Source: Prevotella sp. HUN102 (GTDB taxonomy: Bacteria; Bacteroidota; Bacteroidia; Bacteroidales; Bacteroidaceae). From it: a stretch of 64,000 nucleotides of DNA. Of this stretch, positions 26,792 to 34,901 are shown piece by piece; position 1 is the first letter of the stretch; every line of letters starts with the position of its first letter. Under the pieces are notes generated by a model, which saw only the letters and a program-made list of their open reading frames with translations, had not been told where the DNA came from and made no database searches. The stretch covers positions 1,550,001 through 1,614,000 of the forward strand of contig NZ_JIAF01000004.1 in the NCBI RefSeq assembly GCF_000688375.1, in the 5' to 3' direction. Made by a program: the position numbers and the translations under genes.

Positions 26792-27334
26792 ATGGATTTA
26801 CAAATCATTCAAAACAAGATTTATGAAATTAGGGGTTGCAGGGTTATGCTCGATAGCGACCTTGCGGCACTTTATCAGGTGGAAACAAAAGCGTTGAAAC
26901 AGGCTGTTAAACGTAATATAGAACGTTTCCCCGAAGATTTTATGTTTGAACTGACAAAGGAAGAAGTCGAATGTTTAAGGTCACAAATTGTGACCTTAAA
27001 GAATAATCCCGATGAAATGGAAACAGCAGCCAGTTCAAAACGCGGCAAACATACCAAGTATTTGCCTTATGTTTTCACGCAGGAAGGTGTAGCGGCTTTA
27101 TCGGGTGTGTTACGTAGTCCTATTGCCATACAGGTGAATATTTCCATCATGCGGGCATTCGTAGCCTTGCGTCAAATGATAACAGGCTATCAGGAACTAC
27201 TAAAGCGTATTGAAGAACTGGAAGAAAGTACGGATGCACAATTCAGCGAGATATACCAAGCACTGACCCAATTACTAAGCAAGCCCGAACCGAAGCCACG
27301 CAAACCGATAGGATATAGAACCTATGACGAATAA
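26792..27334 (+). CDS. ORF6N domain-containing protein
   Basis: 180 residues. The N-terminal 95 residues are a clear ORF6N (KilA-N-related) DNA-binding domain: IIQNKIYEIRGCRVMLDSDLAALYQVETKALKQAVKRNIERFPEDFMFELTKEE in pieces is the family signature. The C-terminal part is helical with a short coiled coil (LLKRIEELEESTD). Such proteins are found in phages and mobile elements and probably act as DNA-binding regulators. A terminator follows. Two palindromes of the same kind lie upstream and inside the gene (see findings). Confidence 0.93.
   Translation: MDLQIIQNKIYEIRGCRVMLDSDLAALYQVETKALKQAVKRNIERFPEDFMFELTKEEVECLRSQIVTLKNNPDEMETAASSKRGKHTKYLPYVFTQEGVAALSGVLRSPIAIQVNISIMRAFVALRQMITGYQELLKRIEELEESTDAQFSEIYQALTQLLSKPEPKPRKPIGYRTYDE
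26974..27000. promoter_or_regulatory. Intragenic palindrome matching the upstream site
   Basis: TTTAAGGTCAC (26974-26984) and GTGACCTTAAA (26990-27000) pair perfectly around AAATT. Half-sites GGTCAC and GTGACC and the spacing of 5 are the same as at 26730-26746. Confidence 0.55.
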
Positions 27335-27357
27335 CGGTTTAAGGTATTCGGTTGTCT

Positions 27358-27386
27358 AAGGGGTGTCACCAGTGATACCCCTTTTT
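27358..27386 (+). terminator. Terminator of the ORF6N gene
   Basis: AAGGGGT..TCAC pairs with GTGA..ACCCCTT over a two-base loop, with one G-T pair, and is followed by T-rich sequence. It lies about 25 bases past the stop. Confidence 0.8.
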
Positions 27387-27592
27387 CAGTTCCCTAAAGT
27401 AATGTATCTCAATCACAAATTTTAGCAAAGTTACAGCCCGGTGGGGACAAATACCAAATCCGAGCCGTTCCGGTTTTCTAAAAAATCTCCACACCTACGG
27501 GTCGTATTTTTTGAAAAGATATGGTTGAAGTCCCCGCCAAACTGTGGATGTCCGGCAAAATTTCTTATTGTTTAATTTAAATTTCAGTAGTC

Positions 27593-28045
27593 ATGAAAAC
27601 AACAGAATTTACCATGCCGGAAATCACTATCTCTTATAAAGACAATGTAAAAGCATCCGAAAGGGTGAAAATACTCTCATCCGAAACGTCCTACTCTTAC
27701 CTGAAACCGTTCTATATCGAATGTATGGAACACCACGAGGAAAGCCATGTAATGTTTCTCAATCGGGCAAATAAGGCTTTAGGCGTTTCCCTTATCTCTA
27801 AAGGCGGCATGGCTGAAACTGTAATGGACGTGAAAATCATCCTGCAAACCGCCTTGAAAGTCCATGCTTCGGGCATAATCCTCTCACATAACCACCCATC
27901 GGGCAACCTACGTCCGAGTGAACCGGACAAACAAATTACCTCAAAAATAAAAGAAGCCTGCAAGGTCTTGGATTTACATCTGTTAGACCATATCATCCTG
28001 ACAGAAGAAAGCTATTATAGTTTTGCAGACGAGGGGCTTATCTAA
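27593..28045 (+). CDS. RadC-like JAB/MPN domain protein
   Basis: 150 residues, shorter than chromosomal RadC (about 220) because the helix-hairpin-helix N-terminal part is absent. The JAMM metalloprotease-like motif is complete: a Glu near residue 43 (HHEESHVMFLN), SHNHPSGNLRPSEPDKQIT near residue 100 (HxHPSG and downstream Ser/Asp). Such short RadC proteins are typical of CTns and plasmids and sit in the anti-restriction leader region. Whether they act in DNA repair is disputed. A terminator overlaps the stop codon. Confidence 0.92.
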   Translation: MKTTEFTMPEITISYKDNVKASERVKILSSETSYSYLKPFYIECMEHHEESHVMFLNRANKALGVSLISKGGMAETVMDVKIILQTALKVHASGIILSHNHPSGNLRPSEPDKQITSKIKEACKVLDLHLLDHIILTEESYYSFADEGLI

Positions 28046-28057
28046 GCCCTTTTTTTG
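28034..28057 (+). terminator. Terminator of the radC-like gene
   Basis: GGGCTTA (28034-28040) and TAAGCCC (28043-28049) with a two-base loop, followed by eight T. It includes the stop codon. Confidence 0.8.
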
Positions 28058-28454
28058 TTACAGGCAACAAAAACACAATATCCTACTTTTAAAATAAAAC
28101 CATTTTTCCAGTTTCTCCTATTGTAAATCTTCCTCTTAGGCAGTCCCCAGCCGAAGCAGTCATTATCGTATCACATAGGCAAAGGTATTTCCGTGTTCTT
28201 CACGTCTTTGCAAGGTCAAGCCCTAAAGGGTTTAAACAAAAATCTTCCTGTTGTACTTCGTCCAAAGAGTATTTTTCTTTAAAATCTTGCAAAGCCTAAA
28301 CACTACCCTTTAAAGCCTATATGAAACGAAAACGACCGCCCCGACCGGAAACGCATAAAAAAAAAGTCAGATTTACGAGAAACAGGAAAAAAGGTTATGA
28401 AACTTTGGCTCCCTTACCTCTCAAATCCGCATAAATTTTAAAAGACACAGAATT
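28058..28454. other. Leader region upstream of ardA
   Basis: About 400 bases without a gene. Contains A+T-rich tracts and the 17-mer TGAAACGAAAACGACCG (28322-28338), also present in the nested element at 12389-12405, where the following 120 bases are related. Probably the ardA promoter/leader. Confidence 0.5.
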
Positions 28455-28988
28455 ATGGAAGCAGTAACATTATCAGAAGCAAGAGTTTATGTAGGTACTT
28501 ACAACAAGTATAACAACGGTTCACTTTTCGGCAAGTGGTTAGACCTGTCCGACTATTCAGATAAGGACGAATTTATGGAAGCGTGCCGGGAACTGCACAA
28601 GGACGACCAAGACCCGGAATTTATGTTTCAGGATTACGAGAATATCCCGGAAGCCCTGATTTCCGAAAGTTGGCTTTCTGAAAAGTTCTTTGAGCTTCGG
28701 GATGCCATCGAGAAACTAAGTGAAACCCAGCAGGAAGCGTTTTTCGTATGGTGCGACCACCACAACAGCGATATAAGCGAAGAAGATGCGGACGACCTTA
28801 TTTCTTCCTTTGAGGACGAATATCAGGGAGAATATAAAGACGAGGAAGATTACGCCTATGAAATCGTAGAGCAATGTTATGACCTGCCGGAGTTCGCAAA
28901 GACCTACTTTGACTATTCGGCTTTTGCCCGTGATTTATTTATAACTGATTACTGGATGGATAACGGTTTTGTTTTCCGTTGCGCCTGA
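28455..28988 (+). CDS. ardA: Antirestriction protein ArdA
   Basis: 177 residues, strongly acidic (Asp/Glu-rich) as expected for a DNA mimic that inhibits type I restriction enzymes. VYVGTYNKYNNGSLFGKWLDLSDYSDKDEFMEACRELHKDD is the N-terminal signature, DYENIP follows, and the C-terminus DLPEFAKTYFDYSAFARDLFITDYW is typical. It lies in the leading region of the element, where early expression protects incoming DNA. The promoter region upstream is partly duplicated at 12389-12525. Confidence 0.95.
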   Translation: MEAVTLSEARVYVGTYNKYNNGSLFGKWLDLSDYSDKDEFMEACRELHKDDQDPEFMFQDYENIPEALISESWLSEKFFELRDAIEKLSETQQEAFFVWCDHHNSDISEEDADDLISSFEDEYQGEYKDEEDYAYEIVEQCYDLPEFAKTYFDYSAFARDLFITDYWMDNGFVFRCA

Positions 28989-29031
28989 TTACTAACCGGG
29001 TGGAGCAATCCACCCGCAACACACCAAGACA

Positions 29032-29244
29032 ATGAAAGTAAATAATAAGATAGCGACTTCTTTACGATGGTTCATACTTGCTTTTATCATCTATCAGGCA
29101 GCCACCAGCACCGCCGGAATGTGGATAGCCCTAATCATAGGCTTTTTTATTATCCGGTTCGTTCTCCGGCTGTTTATCTCCGCCGTTTACCTGTTTTGTA
29201 TGGCGATTATTTTCATTGTGTTGCTCTCATTTTTGATTATCTGA
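29032..29244 (+). CDS. Small membrane protein
   Basis: 70 residues, almost entirely hydrophobic with about two transmembrane segments (residues 12-42 and 44-69) after a short basic N-terminus (MKVNNKIATSLRW). It lies 43 bases after ardA in the same orientation. No family is recognised; many CTns carry such a gene at this place. Confidence 0.65.
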   Translation: MKVNNKIATSLRWFILAFIIYQAATSTAGMWIALIIGFFIIRFVLRLFISAVYLFCMAIIFIVLLSFLII

Positions 29245-29273
29245 TAACTCATTATAAAATAAATTATAACGAT

Positions 29274-29489
29274 ATGGAAACTTTAAACAAAAACGGGGTA
29301 AGCATTACCCAAATACCGGGAGAAGAAAAATATGTGAAATGCTGTTTAGGCGCATTCAGGGGACAGATTTATTTCCAGTATGATTATCGCCATACAGATA
29401 TGGAACTGTTCAGCACAGTGGCTAAAACGCTTGACGAATGTCGCAAACAGCGGGATGAATGGATAGCGAAAAAAGAAAAGAAACAATAA
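29274..29489 (+). CDS. DUF3873-like small protein
   Basis: 71 residues: METLNKNGVSITQIPGEEKY, then CCLGAFRGQIYFQYDYRHTDMELF and a charged helical C-terminus (LDECRKQRDEWIAKKEKKQ). This is the pattern of the DUF3873 family found in Bacteroidetes CTns; the function is unknown. The start at 29274 is chosen over the longer frame at 29067, which overlaps the membrane protein gene. Confidence 0.8.
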   Translation: METLNKNGVSITQIPGEEKYVKCCLGAFRGQIYFQYDYRHTDMELFSTVAKTLDECRKQRDEWIAKKEKKQ

Positions 29490-29509
29490 CAATACAAATA
29501 AGTACATTT

Positions 29510-29989
29510 ATGAAAACGACAGAAGTAAATAAAAAGATTATCGGCAGACGTTGCAAGTGCATATTTACCGGATTGTTGGTAACGGGTGTTATCGAGGACA
29601 CCACAGAGGATAAATACACGGTCAGCGTGAAAGTACGTTTTGACACGCCGCACCAGTGGGGCGATGAACTTTATTCTTATGACTGGTCTTTCGGACGGAA
29701 AGCAGATGATTTCGGTTCATTGAAGTATTTGGAACTACTACCCGACAAAACAACATTCGATGCAATGATAGTTACTTTCCGCGAACCCATCGACACGCTG
29801 AACGACATTTTTGAGGACGTGAAAGCATGGGGTGTCTGTTCCCTGAAAGGGTGGATAGATAGCTATGAAAGCACCCGTTTTACGCCCATAGACGTAGATA
29901 AGGCGGTTATAACGAGCGAATATAACATGGAATGTGTCAAAGAGTGGTTGGAACATAACACACCTGTAAAGAACATTATAATCGGTTAA
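29510..29989 (+). CDS. Uncharacterised CTn protein
   Basis: 159 residues, soluble. The first half (KKIIGRRCKCIFTGLLVTGVIEDTTEDKYTVSVKVRF) reads like a small beta-barrel. The rest is mixed, ending in ECVKEWLEHNTPVKNIIIG. No family recognised. The start at 29510 (MKTTEVNK) follows an A-rich spacer; the longer frame at 29459 overlaps the preceding gene. It is the last plus-strand gene before the oppositely oriented tra operon. Confidence 0.75.
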   Translation: MKTTEVNKKIIGRRCKCIFTGLLVTGVIEDTTEDKYTVSVKVRFDTPHQWGDELYSYDWSFGRKADDFGSLKYLELLPDKTTFDAMIVTFREPIDTLNDIFEDVKAWGVCSLKGWIDSYESTRFTPIDVDKAVITSEYNMECVKEWLEHNTPVKNIIIG

Positions 29990-30087
29990 TAAAGAACGGC
30001 GGCAAATGCCGCCGCTACTTTCTTTCCGTGAGCCGAAGCGGACAAAGAAAGATAGCAAAGAAACCTGTTTCCATTCCCTATAAAAAA

Positions 30088-30120
30088 GATAATCCGGCGG
30101 GAAATACCCGCCGGATTATC
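30088..30120 (-). terminator. Terminator of the tra operon
   Basis: GATAATCCGGCGGG (30088-30101) and CCCGCCGGATTATC (30107-30120) form a 14-bp perfect stem with a 5-base loop. On the minus strand TTTTTT follows. It closes the long minus-strand transcript from 42223. Confidence 0.93.
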
Positions 30121-30144
30121 TACCATAACATTACGCATTACGTA

Positions 30145-30264
30145 TCATTCCAATTCTTCGCCCCATAGTTCTTTATCGGTTGGAGCGTGTTTCATTTCAT
30201 ACCAGCACCAGCAACCAGCCAGCAGGTAAAAAGCAGCCAAAGCCACAAGGAATTTATCTATCAT
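30145..30264 (-). CDS. Small lipoprotein-like ORF at the end of the tra operon
   Basis: A 39-codon frame: MIDKFLVALAAFYLLAGCWCWYEMK, then a short polar tail ending GEELE. It has a short hydrophobic segment followed by LLAGC, which resembles a lipobox, or it is a single-helix membrane peptide. In-frame ATGs further upstream (30279, 30294) would overlap the end of the previous gene. It lies between the preceding gene and the operon terminator, the expected place for a last operon gene. No family recognised. Confidence 0.55.
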   Translation of the reverse strand: MIDKFLVALAAFYLLAGCWCWYEMKHAPTDKELWGEELE

Positions 30265-30290
30265 ACGGATAAAATACATGAAACTCAATA

Positions 30291-30608
30291 TCATCCCTCA
30301 TGGAGCAGAAAGATAACTTTCAGAATGCACACCATTTCTTCATCTTCGGAATCAAATTTCCAAGTCCGCTTTTTTACAACCATTTCCGTATCATAGTCGA
30401 AATAATTCAATGCCGGAGAATCATCTTCTTCATCCGCCCACTTGAAAGCCTGATTGGACGGTGTTTTCCTTAATGCTATCCGGTCAGATGGTGAAATGCT
30501 TTCTTTATCCACTATCACAATATCACCGACTGCCGGAACTGCATCCGTTTTCCATGTGGTACTTACAAAAAATGAAATACCGTTTATATCCAATTCTATT
30601 TTAACCAT
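30291..30608 (-). CDS. Uncharacterised tra-operon protein
   Basis: 105 residues from ATG 30608 (MVKIELDINGISF); the longer frame overlaps traQ. It is small, acidic in the middle (KWADEEDDSP) and shows alternating strands (FFVSTTWKTDAVPAVGDIVIVDK; TWKFDSEDEEMVCILKVIFLLHEG). No family recognised. The position after traQ suggests an accessory transfer function. Confidence 0.7.
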   Translation of the reverse strand: MVKIELDINGISFFVSTTWKTDAVPAVGDIVIVDKESISPSDRIALRKTPSNQAFKWADEEDDSPALNYFDYDTEMVVKKRTWKFDSEDEEMVCILKVIFLLHEG

Positions 30609-30621
30609 GTTCTTTTTGTCT

Positions 30622-31071
30622 TTAATTGTTTTCTTCTTCCTTACTGTTGTCATTGTTAAATGAAAACGTAAGTTGTTCCAACTGCCCGAAGCTATCCTGA
30701 AAATACACATCTACCGTCTGTTGGTCGGTTGATGCAGAGGTATAGTAAAGCCGGAATGTTTCGCCCGGAAGAGGGTACAGGTCATTCGGCAGCAGAACCG
30801 TCCCATCGGACATTTTCAGCGTTCCCGCCCCGTCCGGCTGGAAATAGCGGATGAAATACTTTGTTTCCTCATACCGCCCGTCCCGGTGAAGCTGACACCT
30901 GATTTCGGCGGTTTCACCCACCTTTAATTTCTTTGGTACAGGCATCGTTTCAATACTGAACGGGTAAGACTGCTGTATATCCACATCGTCATTACACGCA
31001 CCCACAAATAAGATGGCGGCCATTATATAGCAGCCCATTAAAATACGGCTTAAAATCTTTCTCATATACAT
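30622..31071 (-). CDS. traQ: TraQ-like lipoprotein (DUF3872)
   Basis: 149 residues with a signal sequence and lipobox (ILFVGAC; lipidated Cys near residue 26). The body is beta-rich (LKVGETAEIRCQL; YFIRYFQPDG; FRLYYTSASTDQQTVDVYFQDSFGQ), typical for DUF3872, the TraQ protein of CTnDOT-like elements. It should sit in the periplasm attached to the outer membrane. Exact role in transfer is unknown. Confidence 0.85.
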   Translation of the reverse strand: MYMRKILSRILMGCYIMAAILFVGACNDDVDIQQSYPFSIETMPVPKKLKVGETAEIRCQLHRDGRYEETKYFIRYFQPDGAGTLKMSDGTVLLPNDLYPLPGETFRLYYTSASTDQQTVDVYFQDSFGQLEQLTFSFNNDNSKEEENN

Positions 31072-31092
31072 TATATATAATAGGTTAGTTTA

Positions 31093-31677
31093 TCACATTA
31101 TTATCTTTAGACCGATACCGAACTGTGTATGGAACTTTCCGACTGAAGAACCGAACAGGCATCTTTCCCGTGCGTTAATCAGGAACACCACCCGGTCGGT
31201 AATATAACTTTCCAGTTCCAGCGTCAGCGCACCGCCATAGACAAAACCGTCCTTATCCGTCAGGGTAGAGCCATCGGGCAGCAGCTTGTCACCCCAGTTG
31301 CTTGTTTCGTATCCGGCAAGGGCAGACAATCCCAGCGAAAGGAAAAAGGTTTTCTTCCGGTCTGAAAGGAAGTTCATATAGTAACCGCCCTCACCTGTGA
31401 ACTGGCTTACGGGTATCTGTAAATCCTTATAGGGGTAATGCTTTTCGAGGTATTCCCCGCCGATAACCCACCTGTTCCCGTTTTTGGTATAGGTGGAAAG
31501 AGCCGCCCCAAAGTAATAGGCAAAATCACTTTTACTGTTCCAGTGAACACCGTCCGCCATGCCGCCCGTGACCTGCAAGCCTTTCATTCCCGGCAGACAT
31601 CTTTGTGCGTGTGCCTGGTTAAAAGTCAGGCACAGCGCAAAAAGGAACATCATACAGAATATCCTTTTCATGTTCAT
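31093..31677 (-). CDS. traO: Conjugative transposon protein TraO
   Basis: 194 residues, with a signal peptide (FALCLTFNQAHAQ). The remaining sequence has the alternating pattern of an outer-membrane beta-barrel (WVIGGEYLEKHYPY; GGYYMNFLSDRKKTFFLSLGLSALAGYE; FGIGLKIIM end). It matches the TraO family of CTnDOT-like elements. The start overlaps the traN stop by 4 bases, indicating coupling. Confidence 0.9.
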   Translation of the reverse strand: MNMKRIFCMMFLFALCLTFNQAHAQRCLPGMKGLQVTGGMADGVHWNSKSDFAYYFGAALSTYTKNGNRWVIGGEYLEKHYPYKDLQIPVSQFTGEGGYYMNFLSDRKKTFFLSLGLSALAGYETSNWGDKLLPDGSTLTDKDGFVYGGALTLELESYITDRVVFLINARERCLFGSSVGKFHTQFGIGLKIIM

Positions 31678-32582
31678 TTGATTTTAAGTTCATTAATCAC
31701 TTTGGCTGCCACTATATCCGAATTTTCCACCCGGATAGTTTGGTGTCTGCCCCCGTTCTTTTCCACCAGTTCGATAACCAATATCTTATCGTCAGGGATA
31801 GTGAACTGTGGAACGGTGTACACGGTGCGGACAGTACTTTTACCACCGATAACCAGTATCTCGTTATAGCTCCGCACCGGGTCAATGACCGTTTCCTGAA
31901 TAGCCGTTCTTTTGGCTACTTTCTTATCCACAATCTTGAAACGGATAAAATCGGTATCAAACGGTACGTTTGAACTGTTCCTTGTTTGTGTGTGGAAGTA
32001 GAACAGTCCGTTATGCGAATAAATGCCCTTTACCAAGAACTGCACCCCGAAACGCTTGCATCCCAAATGTTTTATCTCCCGGTCATTGTTCTTGTAGATG
32101 GACTGCATAATCAGCTTTACCAAAAGCGGGCTTTCGTTACCCAGTTCACGGAAATAGATGTTCATCCGGGTATGGCTGAAATCTGTCGTGTCCTCATTCT
32201 CCAAGAAATCTTTCATTTCGATGTTCAGCATTTCCGGTTCGTGTGCGTATTTCGCATTGAAACTGTAAAAACTGCCATCCTCACAGATAACGGAAAAGTT
32301 CGTTTCACCGGGAAAACCCTCTGTCGTAGCTTTCACACGAACAACATTTTCCGCCCCGTCCGCTTTTCCGGCAATAATGTAGTTACTGCCTAAGTCCACG
32401 TACTTAACGGCAGACGGGAAAATGATGTGTACCGTTTTGGCGAATGTCACCTGTACGCCGTAAGGTGTCACCATTTGGCGGTAAGGTAGTTTTTTAGTGA
32501 TGCCCTGATACAAATCGTTACTTTGTGCTTTCACTGAAACCACTCCCAAAACAAGAGCGAATAAAATCATTAACTTTTTCAT
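31674..32582 (-). CDS. traN: Conjugative transposon protein TraN (VirB9-like, DUF4138)
   Basis: 302 residues, signal peptide MKKLMILFALVLGVVSVKAQ. The segment TFAKTVHIIFPSAVKYVDLGSNYIIAGKADGAENVVRVKA is the TraN/DUF4138 signature. It is functionally equivalent to VirB9, an outer-membrane-complex component of the type IV secretion system. It is followed by traO with a 4-base overlap. Confidence 0.93.
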   Translation of the reverse strand: MKKLMILFALVLGVVSVKAQSNDLYQGITKKLPYRQMVTPYGVQVTFAKTVHIIFPSAVKYVDLGSNYIIAGKADGAENVVRVKATTEGFPGETNFSVICEDGSFYSFNAKYAHEPEMLNIEMKDFLENEDTTDFSHTRMNIYFRELGNESPLLVKLIMQSIYKNNDREIKHLGCKRFGVQFLVKGIYSHNGLFYFHTQTRNSSNVPFDTDFIRFKIVDKKVAKRTAIQETVIDPVRSYNEILVIGGKSTVRTVYTVPQFTIPDDKILVIELVEKNGGRHQTIRVENSDIVAAKVINELKIK

Positions 32583-32614
32583 TTGGATTGAAATTTTTAT
32601 GGTTGATAAATAAA

Positions 32615-33982
32615 TTACTGTTGTTTGGCGTAAAGCATCACCTGATAGTTCGCTTTCAGGTGTACTTTTACCGTTCTGAACTTCTTAGCGAAGTATTGCG
32701 ACCCGCCCTGCATCAAGCCTCTTGTAATATCCATTGCGACCTGCTGCCCGGCACTTTGCGCAAAGGAAATACTCGTACCCAGTCCCGCACCGATATTCGC
32801 CATCGCTTCTTTTGCCGCTTCCTGTTCCAGTGACGAGGGGACGGAAAGCCCTTTCTGCCCGTCACTGTCGTAAACGGCAAGTTCCACCGGAATGATGTTA
32901 CCCGCATATTCGAGCGAGGACACCAGTATGTCGAGCCGTTCACCCTGAACTTTGGCACTACCCGATACAAGGCTGTTTTTGGGGACAATGACATTGCCCG
33001 CTTGCAACGGTTCTAACAGTCGCAGTTTGACAGTCTGCCCGTCCATAAGTGTTTGGTCGTTATGAACGCACGCCCGGATAGTGTTCTTTCCCATCGAATA
33101 GCTGCTGCCGACTGCCGTATTAAATCCGTAATTGCGTGACTTGCCGTATTCGGCGATAAATTCGCTGTTGCTCATGGGCTGTTGCAATCCTGAAACCGTC
33201 TTGTCCGATACCGCCTTTACAGAAGCGGTACTTCCTTTTTCCTGAATGGGTGCAGATGGCGTAACCTGTGCAATCTGTCCCGGCTGTGAACTTTGCCCGT
33301 TTTGTCCGTTCATATACTTTGCCGCCAGTTCGTAGGATTTTTCCATAAGAGCCACCTGTTCATCCATGCTACCCACCCCGCTTTCTTTCGCATCGAGCCG
33401 GGCAGTCAGTTCTTCCACCTGCCGTTTGAGTTCCTCTTTTTCCTTGTCCTCTTTCGGCGTTTCGTAGAAACTGCCTAACTGACGGTTCATGTCCCGGTAA
33501 GCCGCCGCCGAAGACTGGATAGAGGAACGGGTATTGTTCGGCGTACCCGCCCCGAAGTCTATTACATTGGTTTTCGGCTTTTCCGCCGGAGCATCATCTA
33601 TCAGAGTCAAATCTTCCCCGTTCCCGTTTTCCTCTCCGAGTGAAAAGGCAAAATCCTGCAAGGAACGCATCTTGTCTGCCTGTTTGTTCTCCATCTGTTC
33701 CTGTTCGTAAGCTGTCTTTTTATCGCTGATTATCCCGTCCCCTTTGGGTTGCGGAATATCGGCGTTAAAGCCGCCCACGCTTTCCACCTTTGCTTCATCC
33801 TTTTCGGACGGTGCAAAAATCAGATACATAGACCCTAAGAATACCAGTCCCATAAGCGGATAAACCAGCATCTTCTTTCGTTGCTGTATCTGTTGCGGGG
33901 TAAGTTCCTTTTTCTCTTTTTCTTCTTTCTTCCTGTCCGTTTCCGGTGCGGGAACTTCATTCTTCACTTCTTTTTCTTCCAT
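32615..33982 (-). CDS. traM: Conjugative transposon protein TraM (VirB10-like)
   Basis: 455 residues. A single membrane helix lies near residues 38-58 (MLVYPLMGLVFLGSMYLIFA) after a charged cytoplasmic N-terminus. A long proline/Glu-rich periplasmic linker with coiled coil follows (DKEKEELKRQVEELTARLDAKE). The C-terminal domain (about 300-455) shows IRACVHNDQTLMDGQTVKLRLLEPLQAGNVIVPKNSLVSG, the VirB10-type core found in TraM. It links inner and outer membranes in the secretion channel. Its start overlaps traL by 26 bases. Confidence 0.93.
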   Translation of the reverse strand: MEEKEVKNEVPAPETDRKKEEKEKKELTPQQIQQRKKMLVYPLMGLVFLGSMYLIFAPSEKDEAKVESVGGFNADIPQPKGDGIISDKKTAYEQEQMENKQADKMRSLQDFAFSLGEENGNGEDLTLIDDAPAEKPKTNVIDFGAGTPNNTRSSIQSSAAAYRDMNRQLGSFYETPKEDKEKEELKRQVEELTARLDAKESGVGSMDEQVALMEKSYELAAKYMNGQNGQSSQPGQIAQVTPSAPIQEKGSTASVKAVSDKTVSGLQQPMSNSEFIAEYGKSRNYGFNTAVGSSYSMGKNTIRACVHNDQTLMDGQTVKLRLLEPLQAGNVIVPKNSLVSGSAKVQGERLDILVSSLEYAGNIIPVELAVYDSDGQKGLSVPSSLEQEAAKEAMANIGAGLGTSISFAQSAGQQVAMDITRGLMQGGSQYFAKKFRTVKVHLKANYQVMLYAKQQ

Positions 33983-34262
33983 TGTCTGACTGATTAAAAA
34001 TATTCGTACTGTCTTTACTTTGAAGTTGTAACTGCCTGATATGTTCTATCCGTATGGTTTCGCCATCCTCTTTGCCTATCCGGTAAATGGATGATACCGT
34101 AAAGTAGATGGATAACCCGCCGAAGAACAGGAGCATAAGCAGGATTACCGCCAGCCTTATTTCCGGTGTCATGCGCCCGCACAGGTGGCGAAGTTTTTCA
34201 TCCGCCCAGTCCTGTACATGGGTAACAGCCTGATTCACCGGAGAGAGTATTTTCCGTATCAT
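33957..34262 (-). CDS. traL: Conjugative transposon protein TraL (DUF3989)
   Basis: 101 residues with a single membrane helix (about residues 35-58, IRLAVILLMLLFFGGLSIYFTV) flanked by charged parts. Size, position between traK and traM and topology fit the DUF3989/TraL family. Confidence 0.88.
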   Translation of the reverse strand: MIRKILSPVNQAVTHVQDWADEKLRHLCGRMTPEIRLAVILLMLLFFGGLSIYFTVSSIYRIGKEDGETIRIEHIRQLQLQSKDSTNIFNQSDNGRKRSEE

Positions 34263-34265
34263 GGC

Positions 34266-34889
34266 TTACCGCTTTATGGTGTTCAAGTCCTTGTTTTCCG
34301 TTATCTCGAAACTTTCCATCATAAAACCGTGCGGGTTATTATCACTTCTTACAGCGTTCAATAACCGGCAACGGGTGACAAGGCTTCTTTCGGTCACGCT
34401 GCTTTCACGGATAATCATTTGCCGGGCATAGGTAGCCACCGCATACGGGTACACATCGAAATTGCATGAAACGCTGTCTATCCGTATCGTTTGGCTGATA
34501 TTGCCCGATATGATACGGTTGTAATACCCTTTTTCCGAGAGGTCACGGTAATAGTTAAATGCGCTCTTATCGGCAAGGAACAGCGACCGTTTGATATTGC
34601 TTTCGATAGCGTTCTTATCGGGTGAGAGCGTGAAAAAGAGTTCGTGGAAACGTTTCACGTGTTCCCTTGCTTCAACCGGACGGTTTTGCGAGAGGTCTTG
34701 CGAAAGCGCAAGCATCAACGATTTGCCACCGTCCAGCACATAAATCTTCTGCCGTTGCGCTTCGGCAAACGTGTAGGAGTTCCAAACGGCATAACCTGTT
34801 ATCAGGGTACACATCACGACAAACACAATACCGAAAAGCCGTATCTGTTTGAAACTGGTTTCAATGTTCTTTAAACTTTTAAATTCCAT
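34266..34889 (-). CDS. traK: Conjugative transposon protein TraK (VirB8-like)
   Basis: 207 residues with an N-terminal membrane helix (GIVFVVMCTLITGYAVW) followed by a periplasmic domain. SLKNIETSFKQIRLFGI and KNAIESNIKRSLFLADKSAFNYYRDLSEKGYYN are characteristic of TraK. It serves as a VirB8-like assembly factor of the secretion apparatus. Confidence 0.92.
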   Translation of the reverse strand: MEFKSLKNIETSFKQIRLFGIVFVVMCTLITGYAVWNSYTFAEAQRQKIYVLDGGKSLMLALSQDLSQNRPVEAREHVKRFHELFFTLSPDKNAIESNIKRSLFLADKSAFNYYRDLSEKGYYNRIISGNISQTIRIDSVSCNFDVYPYAVATYARQMIIRESSVTERSLVTRCRLLNAVRSDNNPHGFMMESFEITENKDLNTIKR

Positions 34890-34901
34890 CTTGATTTTTA
34901 A

